This document shows, piece after piece, positions 1 through 9,413 of a DNA stretch of 64,000 bases. The translations under genes were made by a program, and so were the position numbers. Below the pieces are notes generated by a model. That model did no database searches. It saw only the letters and a list, made by a program, of their open reading frames with translations, and was not told the origin of the DNA. Position 1 is the stretch's first letter; each line of letters opens with the position of its first letter. Source of the DNA: Marivita hallyeonensis (GTDB lineage: Bacteria; Pseudomonadota; Alphaproteobacteria; Rhodobacterales; Rhodobacteraceae); NCBI RefSeq assembly GCF_900129875.1, contig NZ_FQXC01000004.1:310001-374000 (forward strand), given 5' to 3'.

Positions 1-195
1 CGGGTCCGAGCCGCTTATTACACGCGCGTTTATGTCCATAGTCCCCTTGCGGGAACACATCGAATATCGGTGTTCCAACGCCGGATTTCAAGCACGATAC
101 GCATCCGGAACGCCTGAATTTTCTCTGTCCGACCGCACTTGCCAAACCGGCCCGCACGTCGGAAGCTGGCAATCGGCAACCACAGGAGCGCGATA

Positions 196-798
196 ATGTC
201 GGACACGCAGACCGTATCCTTCACCCAGATGAAAGACGGGACCAAGGAAGACTATGAACTGCTCGACGAACTGGAGAAGCCCTATATCGCGCTGGCCCCG
301 GACCGCATTCTGGAAGAGCTGCGCAAGCAGGACGATCCCGCCCATAAAGGTTACAAGATCACCCGCGCCCAGCACGGGCTTCAGGCCGCAACACGCGCGG
401 AAGAGGACGGCGCCGATATCGACTGGATCGTCGGGGCGCTACTTCACGACGTTGGCGACGGCCTCGCGCCCCGCAATCACGATCGCTTCTCGGCCGAAGT
501 CATCCGTCCCTACGTGCGCTGGGAAGTGGCTTGGACAGTGGAACATCACGGCATCTTCCAGTCCTTCTATTACGGCCACCATTACGGCTGGGACCGCAAC
601 GCGCGCGACAGGTTCAAGGCGCATCCGTGCTTCCAATCCTGTGCCGACTTCTGCGAACGCTGGGACCAGTCATCCTTCGACCCCGACTACCCCACCAAAC
701 CGCTTGAGCATTTCGAACCCCTGGTGCGCGAGGTCTTTGCCCGCAAGGCCTACGATCCGGAGGTGATCCGCGAAGGCGTTGTCGTCGGACTGCCGTAA
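196..798 (+). CDS. HD-domain metal-dependent hydrolase or oxygenase-like protein
   Basis: A 200-residue soluble protein with the HD-superfamily pattern: His60, the His84-Asp85 pair in ALLHDVGD, and further histidines at 95, 117-118 and 128-129 that could complete a metal site. The family includes phosphohydrolases and diiron oxygenases of the PhnZ/inositol-oxygenase type. The 24-residue spacing between His60 and His84-Asp85 fits either, and I cannot choose a substrate. The ATG at 196 has an AGGAG ribosome binding site at 184-188; an upstream in-frame start at 139 has none. No obvious operon partner; a Crp/Fnr gene follows 85 bases downstream. Confidence 0.8.
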   Translation: MSDTQTVSFTQMKDGTKEDYELLDELEKPYIALAPDRILEELRKQDDPAHKGYKITRAQHGLQAATRAEEDGADIDWIVGALLHDVGDGLAPRNHDRFSAEVIRPYVRWEVAWTVEHHGIFQSFYYGHHYGWDRNARDRFKAHPCFQSCADFCERWDQSSFDPDYPTKPLEHFEPLVREVFARKAYDPEVIREGVVVGLP

Positions 799-883
799 GC
801 GCGTTTCGCTCGCATCTCGGCGCTTGAACTGACAGGCTGTCTCGGGAAACCTGTACCCGATAGCACGAAAGGGATGCACCTCG

Positions 884-1477
884 ATGCAAACACGCCCCTT
901 CTCCGCCAAGGCAGGCCAGACGATCTTTCGTCCCGGTGAGGAATGCCCCGGCTTTCTTGACCTCAAGAAAGGCTCGATCCGTGTCATGCTGACCGGGGCT
1001 TCGGGGCGGGAAGTCGTGCTCTACCGGGTACGGCCCGGAGAGGTTTGCCTGCAAACCTTTTCCTGCCTTGTCGAAGGGCACGCATACGGCGCAGAGGGCA
1101 TTGTCGAGGCGGATGTGGAGGCCGATCTGATCCCGGCATCCCAATTCCGCGAGGCGCTCGAATCCGATGCCGCGTTCCGGCACAAGGTACTGAACTCCGT
1201 GGCCCTGCGGTTCTCGGAGTACCAGCAACTGGTCGAGGATGTGGCACTCACCGCCTTTGACGCCCGGTTGGCGAAGGTCCTCCTGCGTCTCGCGGACGAC
1301 CAAGACATCGTCCATGCCACCCACACCGCACTTGCCGCCGAAACTGCGTCAGGGCGCGCCTATGTCACCCGACGGCTGGCGGTCTTCGCGCGGAAAGGCG
1401 TGGTCGAACAGCTGCCGGACGGCATCGCCATCAGGGAAAAGCGTGCCTTGGAACAGATTGCCGCAGATCCGCGGTGA
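884..1477 (+). CDS. Crp/Fnr-family transcriptional regulator
   Basis: A 197-residue regulator with an N-terminal cyclic-nucleotide-binding-type jelly roll (about residues 5-115, including the RPGE turn and a GREVVLYRVRPGEV stretch) and a C-terminal winged helix-turn-helix (about 130-190, with AETASGRAYVTRRLAVFARKG as recognition region). It is shorter than classical Crp and lacks the four-cysteine cluster of Fnr, so it is probably not an FeS oxygen sensor. The effector is unknown. The small membrane protein gene at 1544 follows in the same direction and may be co-transcribed or regulated by it. Confidence 0.88.
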   Translation: MQTRPFSAKAGQTIFRPGEECPGFLDLKKGSIRVMLTGASGREVVLYRVRPGEVCLQTFSCLVEGHAYGAEGIVEADVEADLIPASQFREALESDAAFRHKVLNSVALRFSEYQQLVEDVALTAFDARLAKVLLRLADDQDIVHATHTALAAETASGRAYVTRRLAVFARKGVVEQLPDGIAIREKRALEQIAADPR

Positions 1478-1543
1478 CAGAGTCACCGTCAGACTGCCCA
1501 ATCGCTTGTTAAGGTCTCCTCAATGACATGAAAGGAGATACTC

Positions 1544-1735
1544 ATGACCAAGAACGAAGGCACTCTCGACCGCACCCTCCGCGTGATTGTTGGACTTGTC
1601 CTGCTCTCACTGGTGTTCATCGGCCCGCAGACCTATTGGGGCCTGATCGGCCTTGTCCCGCTGGTAACGGGCCTGATCGGCTCCTGCCCGGTCTACTCAC
1701 TTCTGGGCATCCGGACCTGCCCGATGAAAAGCTGA
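1544..1735 (+). CDS. Small DUF2892 inner-membrane protein
   Basis: A 63-residue protein of the DUF2892 (YgaP membrane-domain) family. It opens with the family-type sequence NEGTLDRTLRVIVG, then has two short hydrophobic helices, and ends with the CPVYSLLGI-TCP signature holding two cysteines. An AAAGGAGAT ribosome binding site precedes the ATG. Members are often found beside rhodanese or sulfur-redox genes; here the only neighbour is the Crp/Fnr regulator 66 bases upstream. The molecular function is unknown. Confidence 0.85.
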   Translation: MTKNEGTLDRTLRVIVGLVLLSLVFIGPQTYWGLIGLVPLVTGLIGSCPVYSLLGIRTCPMKS

Positions 1736-1958
1736 GACATCCCAGTAGGTCGGACATATTTGTCCGACCTGCGTCCAAACACGAGGCGCGCTGATAGCAC
1801 GCAAAACTGCTCCGGTGCACGCATCGGGGCTTGAAGCTATGGATATCCGTGTCCGACCGTGATGCCGCTGCAGTCTTTCTCCGCCGCGATAACCATCGAC
1901 GGACGAGATCGCATTTCGCCGGTCGGCCGCCCCCGTTCTCGGGAAGGTTCGAACGCGG

Positions 1959-2309
1959 TCAGAGGTTGGCGAGGATCAGCCACGCAGCGAACACCGCTTC
2001 GAACAGGAAGTAGAGATGCGCCTTTGGGTAAGGCGGTTTGTCCAGGACCAGCGACAACGCCCGCCCGGCGCCCGCGCCGAGATACACAAAACCCAGCATC
2101 GCGTAGGCCCAGGGTTCGCTGAGCCACAGGCAGGCCGCGCCGACCGCCATGAACATGCCCCCCGCCGAAGCGCGCAATTCAGACAGTCCCATCGTCGTGT
2201 CGCCGGTCTTCAGATCAAGTACGCCGGCGGTGTAGCGCGGTGCAAGAAACCCGAACGCGCCCAAGGCGATGCTCAGAACTGCGGCGATGATGTTGAGAAT
2301 GTCGACCAT
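1959..2309 (-). CDS. DUF4345-like integral membrane protein
   Basis: A 116-residue, four-helix membrane protein; a family call of DUF4345 is the best visual match. The first helix (residues 5-24) is followed by an LSELRASAGGMF segment and two central helices, with a C-terminal helix ending in AWLILANL. I start it at the ATG at 2309 because a GAGGG ribosome binding site lies just upstream. The longer in-frame start at 2411 adds a cysteine-rich leader unlike a protein and overlaps the promoter region of the divergent gene at 2433. Function is unknown. Confidence 0.75.
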   Translation of the reverse strand: MVDILNIIAAVLSIALGAFGFLAPRYTAGVLDLKTGDTTMGLSELRASAGGMFMAVGAACLWLSEPWAYAMLGFVYLGAGAGRALSLVLDKPPYPKAHLYFLFEAVFAAWLILANL

Positions 2310-2432
2310 GAAGCCCTCTTTGCGATGTGTGCACAACCGACCACATAGCGCGCGGTTCCCGCAAACCAGCAAACAATTGGCGCATAGCATAGCTGGTGCT
2401 ACAGTCTGCAAAACAACCGAGCAGTCAGATAC

Positions 2433-3695
2433 ATGCCCGCCCCGCCCAAAGTCGTGCGCCGCCGCAAGGTGTTTTATCTCCCCGGATACGACCCGTTTCC
2501 GGCGCGGCGTTACCGGGAGCTTTACAGGACCGAGGGCGCAAAACAGGCCGAGATCTCAGAGTATGGCCTGCGCGTCGAAGCCGCGGGCGATGACGGGGCC
2601 TATAGCTGGCGGGCTTCCGGGGTCTTCGACGGTGTCCGCGTCGAGTCCGAATTCGAGGTCCTGACGTGGTCGGACATCGTACAGGACAGCATGTCGAACT
2701 CGATCCCCGCCACCTATTGGCAACTCATCCGCACGAGTTGGACCTACATCGCGTCCGGAACCTTGCGGCGTCTCGCCCTGCTGCCAAAAGGGCCGCTGAT
2801 CGCCGCGCTTTACCCGATTGCCGTTCTCCTGCTGCAATTGATCGCCGCGCTTCTGGCGGCGCATCTTGTTGGCTGGACGCTCAGCACCGTGTTTCAGGCT
2901 CTGGTGCTCTGGGCGCTTGGCGAAGGTGCCATCGCGCGATGGGGACAGGCCTTGTTGTACTGGACACCATTCTTCGTGATCGCCGTGCTGGTCTTGCGGT
3001 GGTTCCGGGCGCAGGACCACAAGCTCTATACCTATTATCTGATGCATGACTACGCCTTTTCGGCCGGGCGGAAGGGCGCGACGCCACCTGCGCTGCAGCA
3101 AAGGCTGGACGACTTTCGCGCGACCATCGCCATAGCACTTTTGCAGGATTATGACGAGGTTCTGGTCGTCGGTCACAGCTCTGGTGCACATCTTGGTGTG
3201 TCGATCCTTGCCGATCTTCTGCGCGATCATCCGACCCTGCCGTCGCGCCCGGCTCTGTCGTTTCTGAGCCTGGGGCATGTGATCCCGATGGTGTCGTTTC
3301 TGCCCAAGGCCTACAAGCTGCGCACCGATCTTCGGTTCCTGTCACAGCGCGACGAGATCACCTGGGTCGATGTCACCGCGCCCGGGGACGGATGCTCCTA
3401 TGCGCTTTGCGATCCGGTGGCCGTGACCGGCTTGGAGACGGCGGAAAAGCGATGGCCGCTTGTCTTCTCGGCGCAGTTTTCGCGCACCATGGCCCCCGAA
3501 CGCTACGAAGCGCTGCGGCGGAAGTATTTCAAGCTGCATTTCCAGTATCTTTGCGCGTTCGAGCAACCACTGGACTACGATTACTTCCAGATCACCGCGG
3601 GGCCTTTGACCTTGGGCACGCGCTACGCGGACCGACCGCCGTCGAAAAGCCGGATCGACGTGCCGGTGTCGAAATACACCTCGACCGGGCCATGA
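2433..3695 (+). CDS. Membrane-anchored alpha/beta-hydrolase-like protein
   Basis: A 420-residue protein with two long hydrophobic segments (about 122-148 and 172-190), followed by a region resembling the nucleophile elbow of alpha/beta hydrolases: VVGHSSGAHLG, with Ser249 in G-H-S-S-G. The N-terminus has a RKVFYLPGYDPFPARRYRELY segment, with YLPGYD like the oxyanion strand of lipases. It may be a membrane-bound lipase or esterase; no substrate can be named. Its TGA overlaps the ATG of the cytochrome P450 gene (ATGA at 3692-3695), so the two are almost certainly translationally coupled. Confidence 0.75.
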   Translation: MPAPPKVVRRRKVFYLPGYDPFPARRYRELYRTEGAKQAEISEYGLRVEAAGDDGAYSWRASGVFDGVRVESEFEVLTWSDIVQDSMSNSIPATYWQLIRTSWTYIASGTLRRLALLPKGPLIAALYPIAVLLLQLIAALLAAHLVGWTLSTVFQALVLWALGEGAIARWGQALLYWTPFFVIAVLVLRWFRAQDHKLYTYYLMHDYAFSAGRKGATPPALQQRLDDFRATIAIALLQDYDEVLVVGHSSGAHLGVSILADLLRDHPTLPSRPALSFLSLGHVIPMVSFLPKAYKLRTDLRFLSQRDEITWVDVTAPGDGCSYALCDPVAVTGLETAEKRWPLVFSAQFSRTMAPERYEALRRKYFKLHFQYLCAFEQPLDYDYFQITAGPLTLGTRYADRPPSKSRIDVPVSKYTSTGP

Positions 3696-5086
3696 GACCG
3701 CCAAAACCGAAATCCCGCCCCGACCGCGTGTCGCTCTGGCGCTATATGCGGCTCTTCCGCCAGGACATTCTCTCGGCCCAGCCGGAACGCCTTTACGGCG
3801 CGTGGATGGCAGAGTTCCGCACACCGTTTTTCCGCTCCTACCTCGCCAACGACCCCGAGCTTTTGCGCGTCATCCTGAAGGATCGCCCGTCTGACTTCCC
3901 GAAGTCGAACCGCATTGGCGAAGGCTTGCGCCCGCTTCTGGGCAAATCCGTCTTCCTGACAAATGGACCGACATGGGAGCGGCAACGCCGGATCATTGAC
4001 CCCGCATTCGAACGCGGTCGGTTGGCCCACAGCCTACCCGCCATGTGGGACGCGGGCGAAGCGATGGTTGCCCGCGTGCTGGATCACATCGGCACGGGCG
4101 AAAAGATCGAGATCGAGATCGAAGAAATCGCGAGCCATGCCGCCGCCGACGTCATCTTTCGCACGCTGTTTTCGATCCCCATCGAAGACAAGATTGCCAG
4201 CGAAGTCTTTCACGAATTCCGCCGCTACCAGCGCGCGCAACCCATCCTCAACCTCGCCGCCTTCGTGCCCCTGCCCCGGTGGCTTCCCCGTTTCCATCGC
4301 TCCGACACCAAAGCCGCGGCGCACCGCATTCGCACGTTGATCACCGACCTGACCAATCGGCGCATGCAGGAGATCCGGAACTGTACCGCGCCACACGATC
4401 TGGCGACACGAATCATGACGACCCGCGACCCCGAGACCGGAGAGACCTTCACCGTCGATGAAATGGTCGATCAGGTGGCGATCTTCTTCCTCGCCGGTCA
4501 CGAAACCAGCGCCAGCGCCCTCGCTTGGGCGCTCTATCTCTGCGCGACGAATGGGAAATGGCAATCAACCATCGCGAAGGAGGCGCAGGCCCTAACCACG
4601 CCGACAGACGTCAAGCGCCTCACCCTCAGCCGCGACGTGTTTCGCGAAACCCTGCGTCTTTACCCGCCGGTGCCTATGATGGTGCGCGAAACCACCAAGC
4701 CCGAGACGTTTCGCAAACGCGCCATCCCGAAAGCCGCGCAACTGGTGCTCAGCCCATGGCACCTGCACCGTCACACTCGGCTTTGGGACGACCCGGATGT
4801 CTTCGACCCAGCGCGCTGGCAGATGCCGGAAAGCAAGCCCTCCATCCGCGACGCCTACATGCCGTTCAGCACCGGCCCCCGCGTGTGTCCCGGCGCGGGG
4901 TTCGCGATGGCCGAAGGGCCGCTTTTGTTGTCGATGATGCTGCGGGCGGTGGAATTGTCTCCGGTCACCGGCAAAACTCCCGAACCAGTCGCCCACCTGA
5001 CAGTGCGGGCGCGTGACGGGATTTGGCTTGGTGCAAAGCCGCGAGATACCGCAGCATCAAAAGATGCGGCATCCGCAACCGGTTAG
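3692..5086 (+). CDS. Cytochrome P450
   Basis: A 464-residue haem-thiolate monooxygenase. Diagnostic motifs are all present: the I-helix oxygen-activation motif FLAGHETSAS, the K-helix ExxR (FRETLR), the PxR-type segment FDPARW, and the haem-binding loop FSTGPRVCPGAG with the proximal cysteine. The N-terminus has no membrane anchor, as is usual for bacterial P450s. The ATG at 3692 overlaps the upstream gene's stop; the in-frame extension back to 3392 lies wholly inside that gene and is not used. No ferredoxin or reductase partner is nearby. Coupling to the membrane hydrolase suggests a shared lipid or hydrophobic substrate, which is inference. Confidence 0.92.
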   Translation: MRPPKPKSRPDRVSLWRYMRLFRQDILSAQPERLYGAWMAEFRTPFFRSYLANDPELLRVILKDRPSDFPKSNRIGEGLRPLLGKSVFLTNGPTWERQRRIIDPAFERGRLAHSLPAMWDAGEAMVARVLDHIGTGEKIEIEIEEIASHAAADVIFRTLFSIPIEDKIASEVFHEFRRYQRAQPILNLAAFVPLPRWLPRFHRSDTKAAAHRIRTLITDLTNRRMQEIRNCTAPHDLATRIMTTRDPETGETFTVDEMVDQVAIFFLAGHETSASALAWALYLCATNGKWQSTIAKEAQALTTPTDVKRLTLSRDVFRETLRLYPPVPMMVRETTKPETFRKRAIPKAAQLVLSPWHLHRHTRLWDDPDVFDPARWQMPESKPSIRDAYMPFSTGPRVCPGAGFAMAEGPLLLSMMLRAVELSPVTGKTPEPVAHLTVRARDGIWLGAKPRDTAASKDAASATG

Positions 5087-5172
5087 CGCTAAACCCCTGT
5101 GGCCCCACTATCTTTCTGAAAGAACCTGCTCTACCACAGCCTCAGGATGACGCGTCAACTTGGGGAAGACAG

Positions 5173-6060
5173 ATGACCAACTCGGCCATGGCAGAACGCA
5201 TCGCAACCGGCGCAGGCTTTATCGCAGCGCTTGACCAGAGCGGCGGATCGACCCCCAAGGCACTGAAACTCTACGGTATCCCCGAGGACGCCTACAGCAG
5301 CGACGAAGAGATGTTCGGCCTGATCCACGACATGCGCTGCCGCATCATGACCGCGCCGGACTTCACCTCGGACAAGGTGCTTGGCGCAATCCTGTTCGAA
5401 CGCACCATGCGCGATACGGTCGAAGGCATCCCGGTGCCCACCTACCTTTGGGAAAACCGCGGCATCGTGCCGTTCCTCAAGATCGACAAAGGACTTGAAG
5501 ACACCGAGAACGAGGCGCAGGTGATGAAGCCGATGCCGGGGCTGGACGCGCTTCTGGCGGATGCGAAATCGCTTGGTGTTTTCGGCACCAAGGAACGCTC
5601 CGTGATCCACGCGGCAAACCCGGACGGGATCAAGGCGGTGGTGTCGCAACAATTCGAAGTGGCCAAAACCGTGTGTGCCGCAGGGCTTGTTCCGATCATC
5701 GAACCCGAGGTGGACATCAACAGCCCCAGCAAAGCCGAGGCTGAAGCGATCCTGAAACAGGAAATTCTGTCCGAACTCAGCGCCTTGGACGCGTCAGAGA
5801 AGGTGATGCTCAAACTGACGATCCCGTCGGAAGACGGCCTATATATGGATGTGGCCGATCACCCCAACGTGCTGCGCGTCGTGGCTCTCTCCGGCGGTTA
5901 TACCACCGACGACGCCTGCGCGCGTCTGTCACGGAACCCCAAGATGATCGCCAGTTTCTCGCGCGCATTGGCGGAAGGTCTGTCGCACCAGCAGACAGAC
6001 GCAGAATTCAACGCCGCTCTTGGCAGCAACATCAACAAGATTTTCGAAGCGTCGAAGTAA
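5173..6060 (+). CDS. fda: Fructose-bisphosphate aldolase class I
   Basis: A 295-residue Schiff-base aldolase of the compact class I type also known from staphylococci. It cleaves fructose-1,6-bisphosphate to dihydroxyacetone phosphate and glyceraldehyde-3-phosphate in glycolysis and gluconeogenesis. Family signatures seen are FIAALDQSGGSTPKAL near the N-terminus, GAILFE, PIIEPEVDI, the VMLKLTIPS strand with the Schiff-base lysine, and RVVALSGGY near the phosphate site. The ATG at 5173 follows a GGGGAAGA ribosome binding site; the upstream frame to 5023 overlaps the P450 gene and is rejected. It is probably a separate transcription unit. Confidence 0.95.
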   Translation: MTNSAMAERIATGAGFIAALDQSGGSTPKALKLYGIPEDAYSSDEEMFGLIHDMRCRIMTAPDFTSDKVLGAILFERTMRDTVEGIPVPTYLWENRGIVPFLKIDKGLEDTENEAQVMKPMPGLDALLADAKSLGVFGTKERSVIHAANPDGIKAVVSQQFEVAKTVCAAGLVPIIEPEVDINSPSKAEAEAILKQEILSELSALDASEKVMLKLTIPSEDGLYMDVADHPNVLRVVALSGGYTTDDACARLSRNPKMIASFSRALAEGLSHQQTDAEFNAALGSNINKIFEASK

Positions 6061-6101
6061 CCTGAAAATTCAGATACTACGGAGATTGATGCAGCGCACG
6101 C

Positions 6102-7220
6102 CTATGACCGGGGCTGGCCCGCATAGGTGATCCGCCGCAAGACCCATTCGAAAGGCCCAAGCCGCATCTGCGTCCTCCACCCCGCGAGGAGCACGATGAG
6201 CAGCAGCGTCACAGCGATGGCGATACCCGTCGCCGTGCCACGCCCGACCTCTTCCCAGTGACCAAGACCGTACGCGGAAAAGATGGTCGACAAGAGGATG
6301 GACTGACCAAGATAGATGCTCAGGCTCGACCCACCTGCGGCTAGAACCCGTTCCATCACCACCCCGCGCGTTCGCGAGACAGCCGCGATCACGCCAAGGT
6401 AGCCAAGCGTCGCCACCGGAGCGATGGCGATGGTCAACGCCGCCCCCGGCACAGTCGCACCCCACTGCCATAGCGCTGATCCAATGAGGCTAAGCGCCAA
6501 CCCGGGCAGAAAGCACCACCGGCGCGCGCGGTGCCAGAGGGGATGATCCGACTGATCGATCATTCCGGATTTCACCGCAGCCAGCCCAAGGCAGAACCAC
6601 CCAAGCGCCGACACCCCCTGCGCGATCAACCCGCCGGGCATCACAAAGGCAAACCCGATCGTCCGGAACACAACTGCATCGATGAAGCCGCCTTGGGACA
6701 AGGCCGCGCGCTCGAACTCAAGGAAGTCGGGCGGTATCTCTGCCGGAGCAAGAAGCAGCGGCACGCCGATCACGACCTGTACGATCAAGAGCATGGCCCC
6801 CACCCGGACAAGACGGCGCACCGTCCAGTCGCGGAACAGGTACAAAATCGACCCCGTGATCGCGTAGATGACAAGGATATCGCCCGGAAAGAACAGGCAG
6901 CCGTGCAAAACACCCAAGAGCAGCAGACCCAGCATGCGGTTGCGATAGACTTTGCCGAAGGCAAGGCCCCGCCGCTCGGCCGAGCGCATCAGGAACCCAA
7001 GTCCGACCCCGAACATGAAGGAAAAAAGACCATAGGTCTTGAGCAAGGCCACACCATTGACCAGCCACAGGGTCACGGCGTCAGCGGTTGTCTCGGCAAT
7101 CGGATCGGTCAGACCATGCAGTGCCGAAAACGCGATGAACTGAACATTGACGACCACGATCCCGAACAACGCGAAAAGGCGAAGATAGTCCGGCATCAGG
7201 GCCCGGTCAGAGGCTGCCAT
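6102..7220 (-). CDS. DUF418 / YeiB-type membrane protein
   Basis: A 372-residue polytopic membrane protein of the DUF418 family. It begins with the typical LRLFALFGIVVVNVQF first helix and ends with the characteristic GPFEWVLRRITYAG tail; about eight to ten hydrophobic segments lie between. The family resembles membrane acyltransferases in topology, but no activity is established. It lies 29 bases downstream of the DUF924 gene on the same strand and is probably co-transcribed with it; the pairing has no obvious functional logic. Confidence 0.85.
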   Translation of the reverse strand: MAASDRALMPDYLRLFALFGIVVVNVQFIAFSALHGLTDPIAETTADAVTLWLVNGVALLKTYGLFSFMFGVGLGFLMRSAERRGLAFGKVYRNRMLGLLLLGVLHGCLFFPGDILVIYAITGSILYLFRDWTVRRLVRVGAMLLIVQVVIGVPLLLAPAEIPPDFLEFERAALSQGGFIDAVVFRTIGFAFVMPGGLIAQGVSALGWFCLGLAAVKSGMIDQSDHPLWHRARRWCFLPGLALSLIGSALWQWGATVPGAALTIAIAPVATLGYLGVIAAVSRTRGVVMERVLAAGGSSLSIYLGQSILLSTIFSAYGLGHWEEVGRGTATGIAIAVTLLLIVLLAGWRTQMRLGPFEWVLRRITYAGQPRS

Positions 7221-7249
7221 GATGTTTCCCGGTAAGGTTGCGCGGAACG

Positions 7250-7828
7250 CTACCCGGCCTTTTTCAGTTCTTCAACTGTCGACCCGTAACCGCCGCCTTC
7301 GACATATCTGAGTTCCTGCGGGGTCGAGTGCCGCGACAGTGCGTCGTTGCGATAGGGGAAGCGACCGAAACTGCGAATGACCTCACGATGCGCGCGGGCG
7401 TGCAGAAGGTTGCTCTCGCCTTCTTTCGGCATGCGCTCCAGCATCAGCCGCACACAGCGGTCCTGATCGCAAAGGTTTTCCGAGTGCATGAGCGGCATAT
7501 AGAAGAACTGGCGCGCGGGTTCGTCGATCTTCATGTCCCAGTTCTTGCCGATCGCCTGCTTCGCGGCGGCGAGGGCGAACTTGTCCGACGCAAAGGCTTT
7601 GCCCGTGCCACGAAACATGTTCCGCGAAAACTGATCCAACAGGATGATGTAGGCCAGTGTACCGCTGGGATAGGTCAGCCAGAGCGCGTAGCGACCTTCC
7701 ATGGCGCCATTCCAGGCCGCTTCGAACCGGTCGCGGATCTGCTGGTCAAGGTCGTCTGACGCCTTGTACCACCGTTCTGGCCCGATCTCGTCCAGCCAGA
7801 ATTCCAGAACATCTTCAGGCGTGACCAT
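7250..7828 (-). CDS. DUF924 family protein
   Basis: A 192-residue soluble protein with the DUF924 (tetratricopeptide-like fold) signatures: VLEFWLDE at the N-terminus, the RDRFEAAWNGAMEG segment, the conserved ILLDQFSRNMFRGTGKAFASD block, and FYMPLMHSE. The C-terminal FGRFPYRNDALSR motif is also typical. Members are widespread in proteobacteria and their biochemical role is unknown. Likely first gene of a two-gene unit with the DUF418 gene downstream. Confidence 0.9.
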   Translation of the reverse strand: MVTPEDVLEFWLDEIGPERWYKASDDLDQQIRDRFEAAWNGAMEGRYALWLTYPSGTLAYIILLDQFSRNMFRGTGKAFASDKFALAAAKQAIGKNWDMKIDEPARQFFYMPLMHSENLCDQDRCVRLMLERMPKEGESNLLHARAHREVIRSFGRFPYRNDALSRHSTPQELRYVEGGGYGSTVEELKKAG

Positions 7829-7956
7829 GGCGTGTACTCCAGACTATCGCGGCCTTCCAACAAGGTATGAACGCTAAACAAGAAAATGTAGGTCAGACAG
7901 TCACATTTAATGTCAGGGCCGACACACGGCGCGAGCGCGGCCTTTCGGCCACGCCC

Positions 7957-9246
7957 CTATGCGGCGGATGACCTGTCCTTGTCTTCCGCCAAATGGGCCT
8001 CTGCTTCGGCTTCGGCGGTTTCGATCGCCCATTCCTGCGCCACCTCCATGGAAACCGGCGTCGCGGTCGGCATCATTGTCTGGTAGGCGCTTGTTTCATC
8101 CACCGTGGGTGCCGGGCGCTGGGTCATCCGGTAGATCGCGTAGGCCGTCAGCAGCAGCAGAACCACGGACAGAAGGATGAAGAACCCCGGCGGACCGAAC
8201 GCTTGCATGGCGTAGCCAATGACCAGAGGTCCGGCGATGGCCCCCAACCCGTTCACAAACAGCAACCCGGCCGAGGCCGCCGCCATATCTTCGTGCTGCA
8301 GGAAGTCGTTGGTATAGGCGATGAGCAGGGAATAAAGCGGGTTCGACAGCCCTCCGATCAGGAAGGCCGACGCGAGCAGGATGTAATAGTTCCCGCCGAA
8401 CAGCATCCCCGTGAGCGAGGCCAGCCCCGCGATCCCCGCCGAAATCGCCACCAGAACGCGCCGGTCGGACCGGTCCGAAATCCAGCCAATCGGATACTGG
8501 AACAGCAGCGCGCCAACGTAGAACGCGGCGGTGAAGAACGGGATCTGACCAAGGGTGAGACCCGCCTGGGTCGCGTAGACCGCAGCCATGCCGAACTGCG
8601 CGGCAAAGACGCTGCCCATCAGGAACATGCCGACAAACCCAAGCGGTGACGTGTGGAAGAGTTCGCGTAGGCTCATCGGCTTCGTGCTCTCGAAGGCCGG
8701 TGTCGGCGAGATCGACAAAAGGATCGGCGCAAAGGCGATGGAGACGAGCACCGACGGCACGATGAACAGAAGGAATCCGGACGGGTCCGGCAACACAAGC
8801 AGCCCCTGCGCGATGATCACGCCCAGCATCTGCACGATCATGTACGCCGAAAGCGCCTGCCCGCGCGTTTCATTGGTCGACGCGTTGTTGAGCCAACTTT
8901 CCGCCGTCACGTAGACGCCGCAGAAGCAGAACCCGATTACCACGCGGCCCAGTACCCAGGCCATTGGGTCCTGCACGGAAGGGAACAGCAGCAGCGCGGC
9001 GGATACAAGCGATCCAAGCGCAGCAAACACCCGCACGTGGCCCACGCGCCGGATCATGTTTGGCGTGACGCGGGACGCGATGAGGAAGCCCGCGAAATAC
9101 GCCGACATGACGAGCGACATCTCAAGCGACGAAAAGCCCAGACCGGGACCGCGCACACCGAGAAGCGAGCCCTGCAAACCGTTGCCAAGCATCAGAAGAA
9201 GCATGCCGAGCAACAGCGGCCAGGACGTTTTGAAAACGGTAATCAT
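7957..9246 (-). CDS. MFS transporter (YcaD-like)
   Basis: A 429-residue major facilitator with twelve predicted hydrophobic helices in two halves. It resembles the YcaD-type subgroup: an early GVRGPGLGFSSLEMSLVMSAYFAGF stretch between helices 1 and 2, and RVVIGFCFCGVYVTAESWLN in helices 4-5. The C-terminal 50 residues are acidic and alanine-rich and probably cytoplasmic. The substrate cannot be inferred. The ATG at 9246 has GGGAAAGG upstream; the in-frame start at 9294 lacks a binding site. Confidence 0.88.
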   Translation of the reverse strand: MITVFKTSWPLLLGMLLLMLGNGLQGSLLGVRGPGLGFSSLEMSLVMSAYFAGFLIASRVTPNMIRRVGHVRVFAALGSLVSAALLLFPSVQDPMAWVLGRVVIGFCFCGVYVTAESWLNNASTNETRGQALSAYMIVQMLGVIIAQGLLVLPDPSGFLLFIVPSVLVSIAFAPILLSISPTPAFESTKPMSLRELFHTSPLGFVGMFLMGSVFAAQFGMAAVYATQAGLTLGQIPFFTAAFYVGALLFQYPIGWISDRSDRRVLVAISAGIAGLASLTGMLFGGNYYILLASAFLIGGLSNPLYSLLIAYTNDFLQHEDMAAASAGLLFVNGLGAIAGPLVIGYAMQAFGPPGFFILLSVVLLLLTAYAIYRMTQRPAPTVDETSAYQTMMPTATPVSMEVAQEWAIETAEAEAEAHLAEDKDRSSAA

Positions 9247-9413
9247 CGCCGGGCCTTTCCCGTTGAGGCTGCGCGCCACGTCGCATGGTTTCAATCCCGG
9301 CTAATTGCGCAAAACGACAGGCGCAATCACATGGGCGACTTTTTTCGGAAGAATGTCTGAAAGCGCCGTTGCGCGTTTACCGCGTCGACGACCGGACCTG
9401 TCAGGGCGCGCAA

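Noticed and set aside
3392-3691. A 100-codon upstream extension of the P450 frame
   Set aside because: It is entirely inside the upstream hydrolase gene in another frame; the ATGA overlap at 3692 gives the normal P450 N-terminus.
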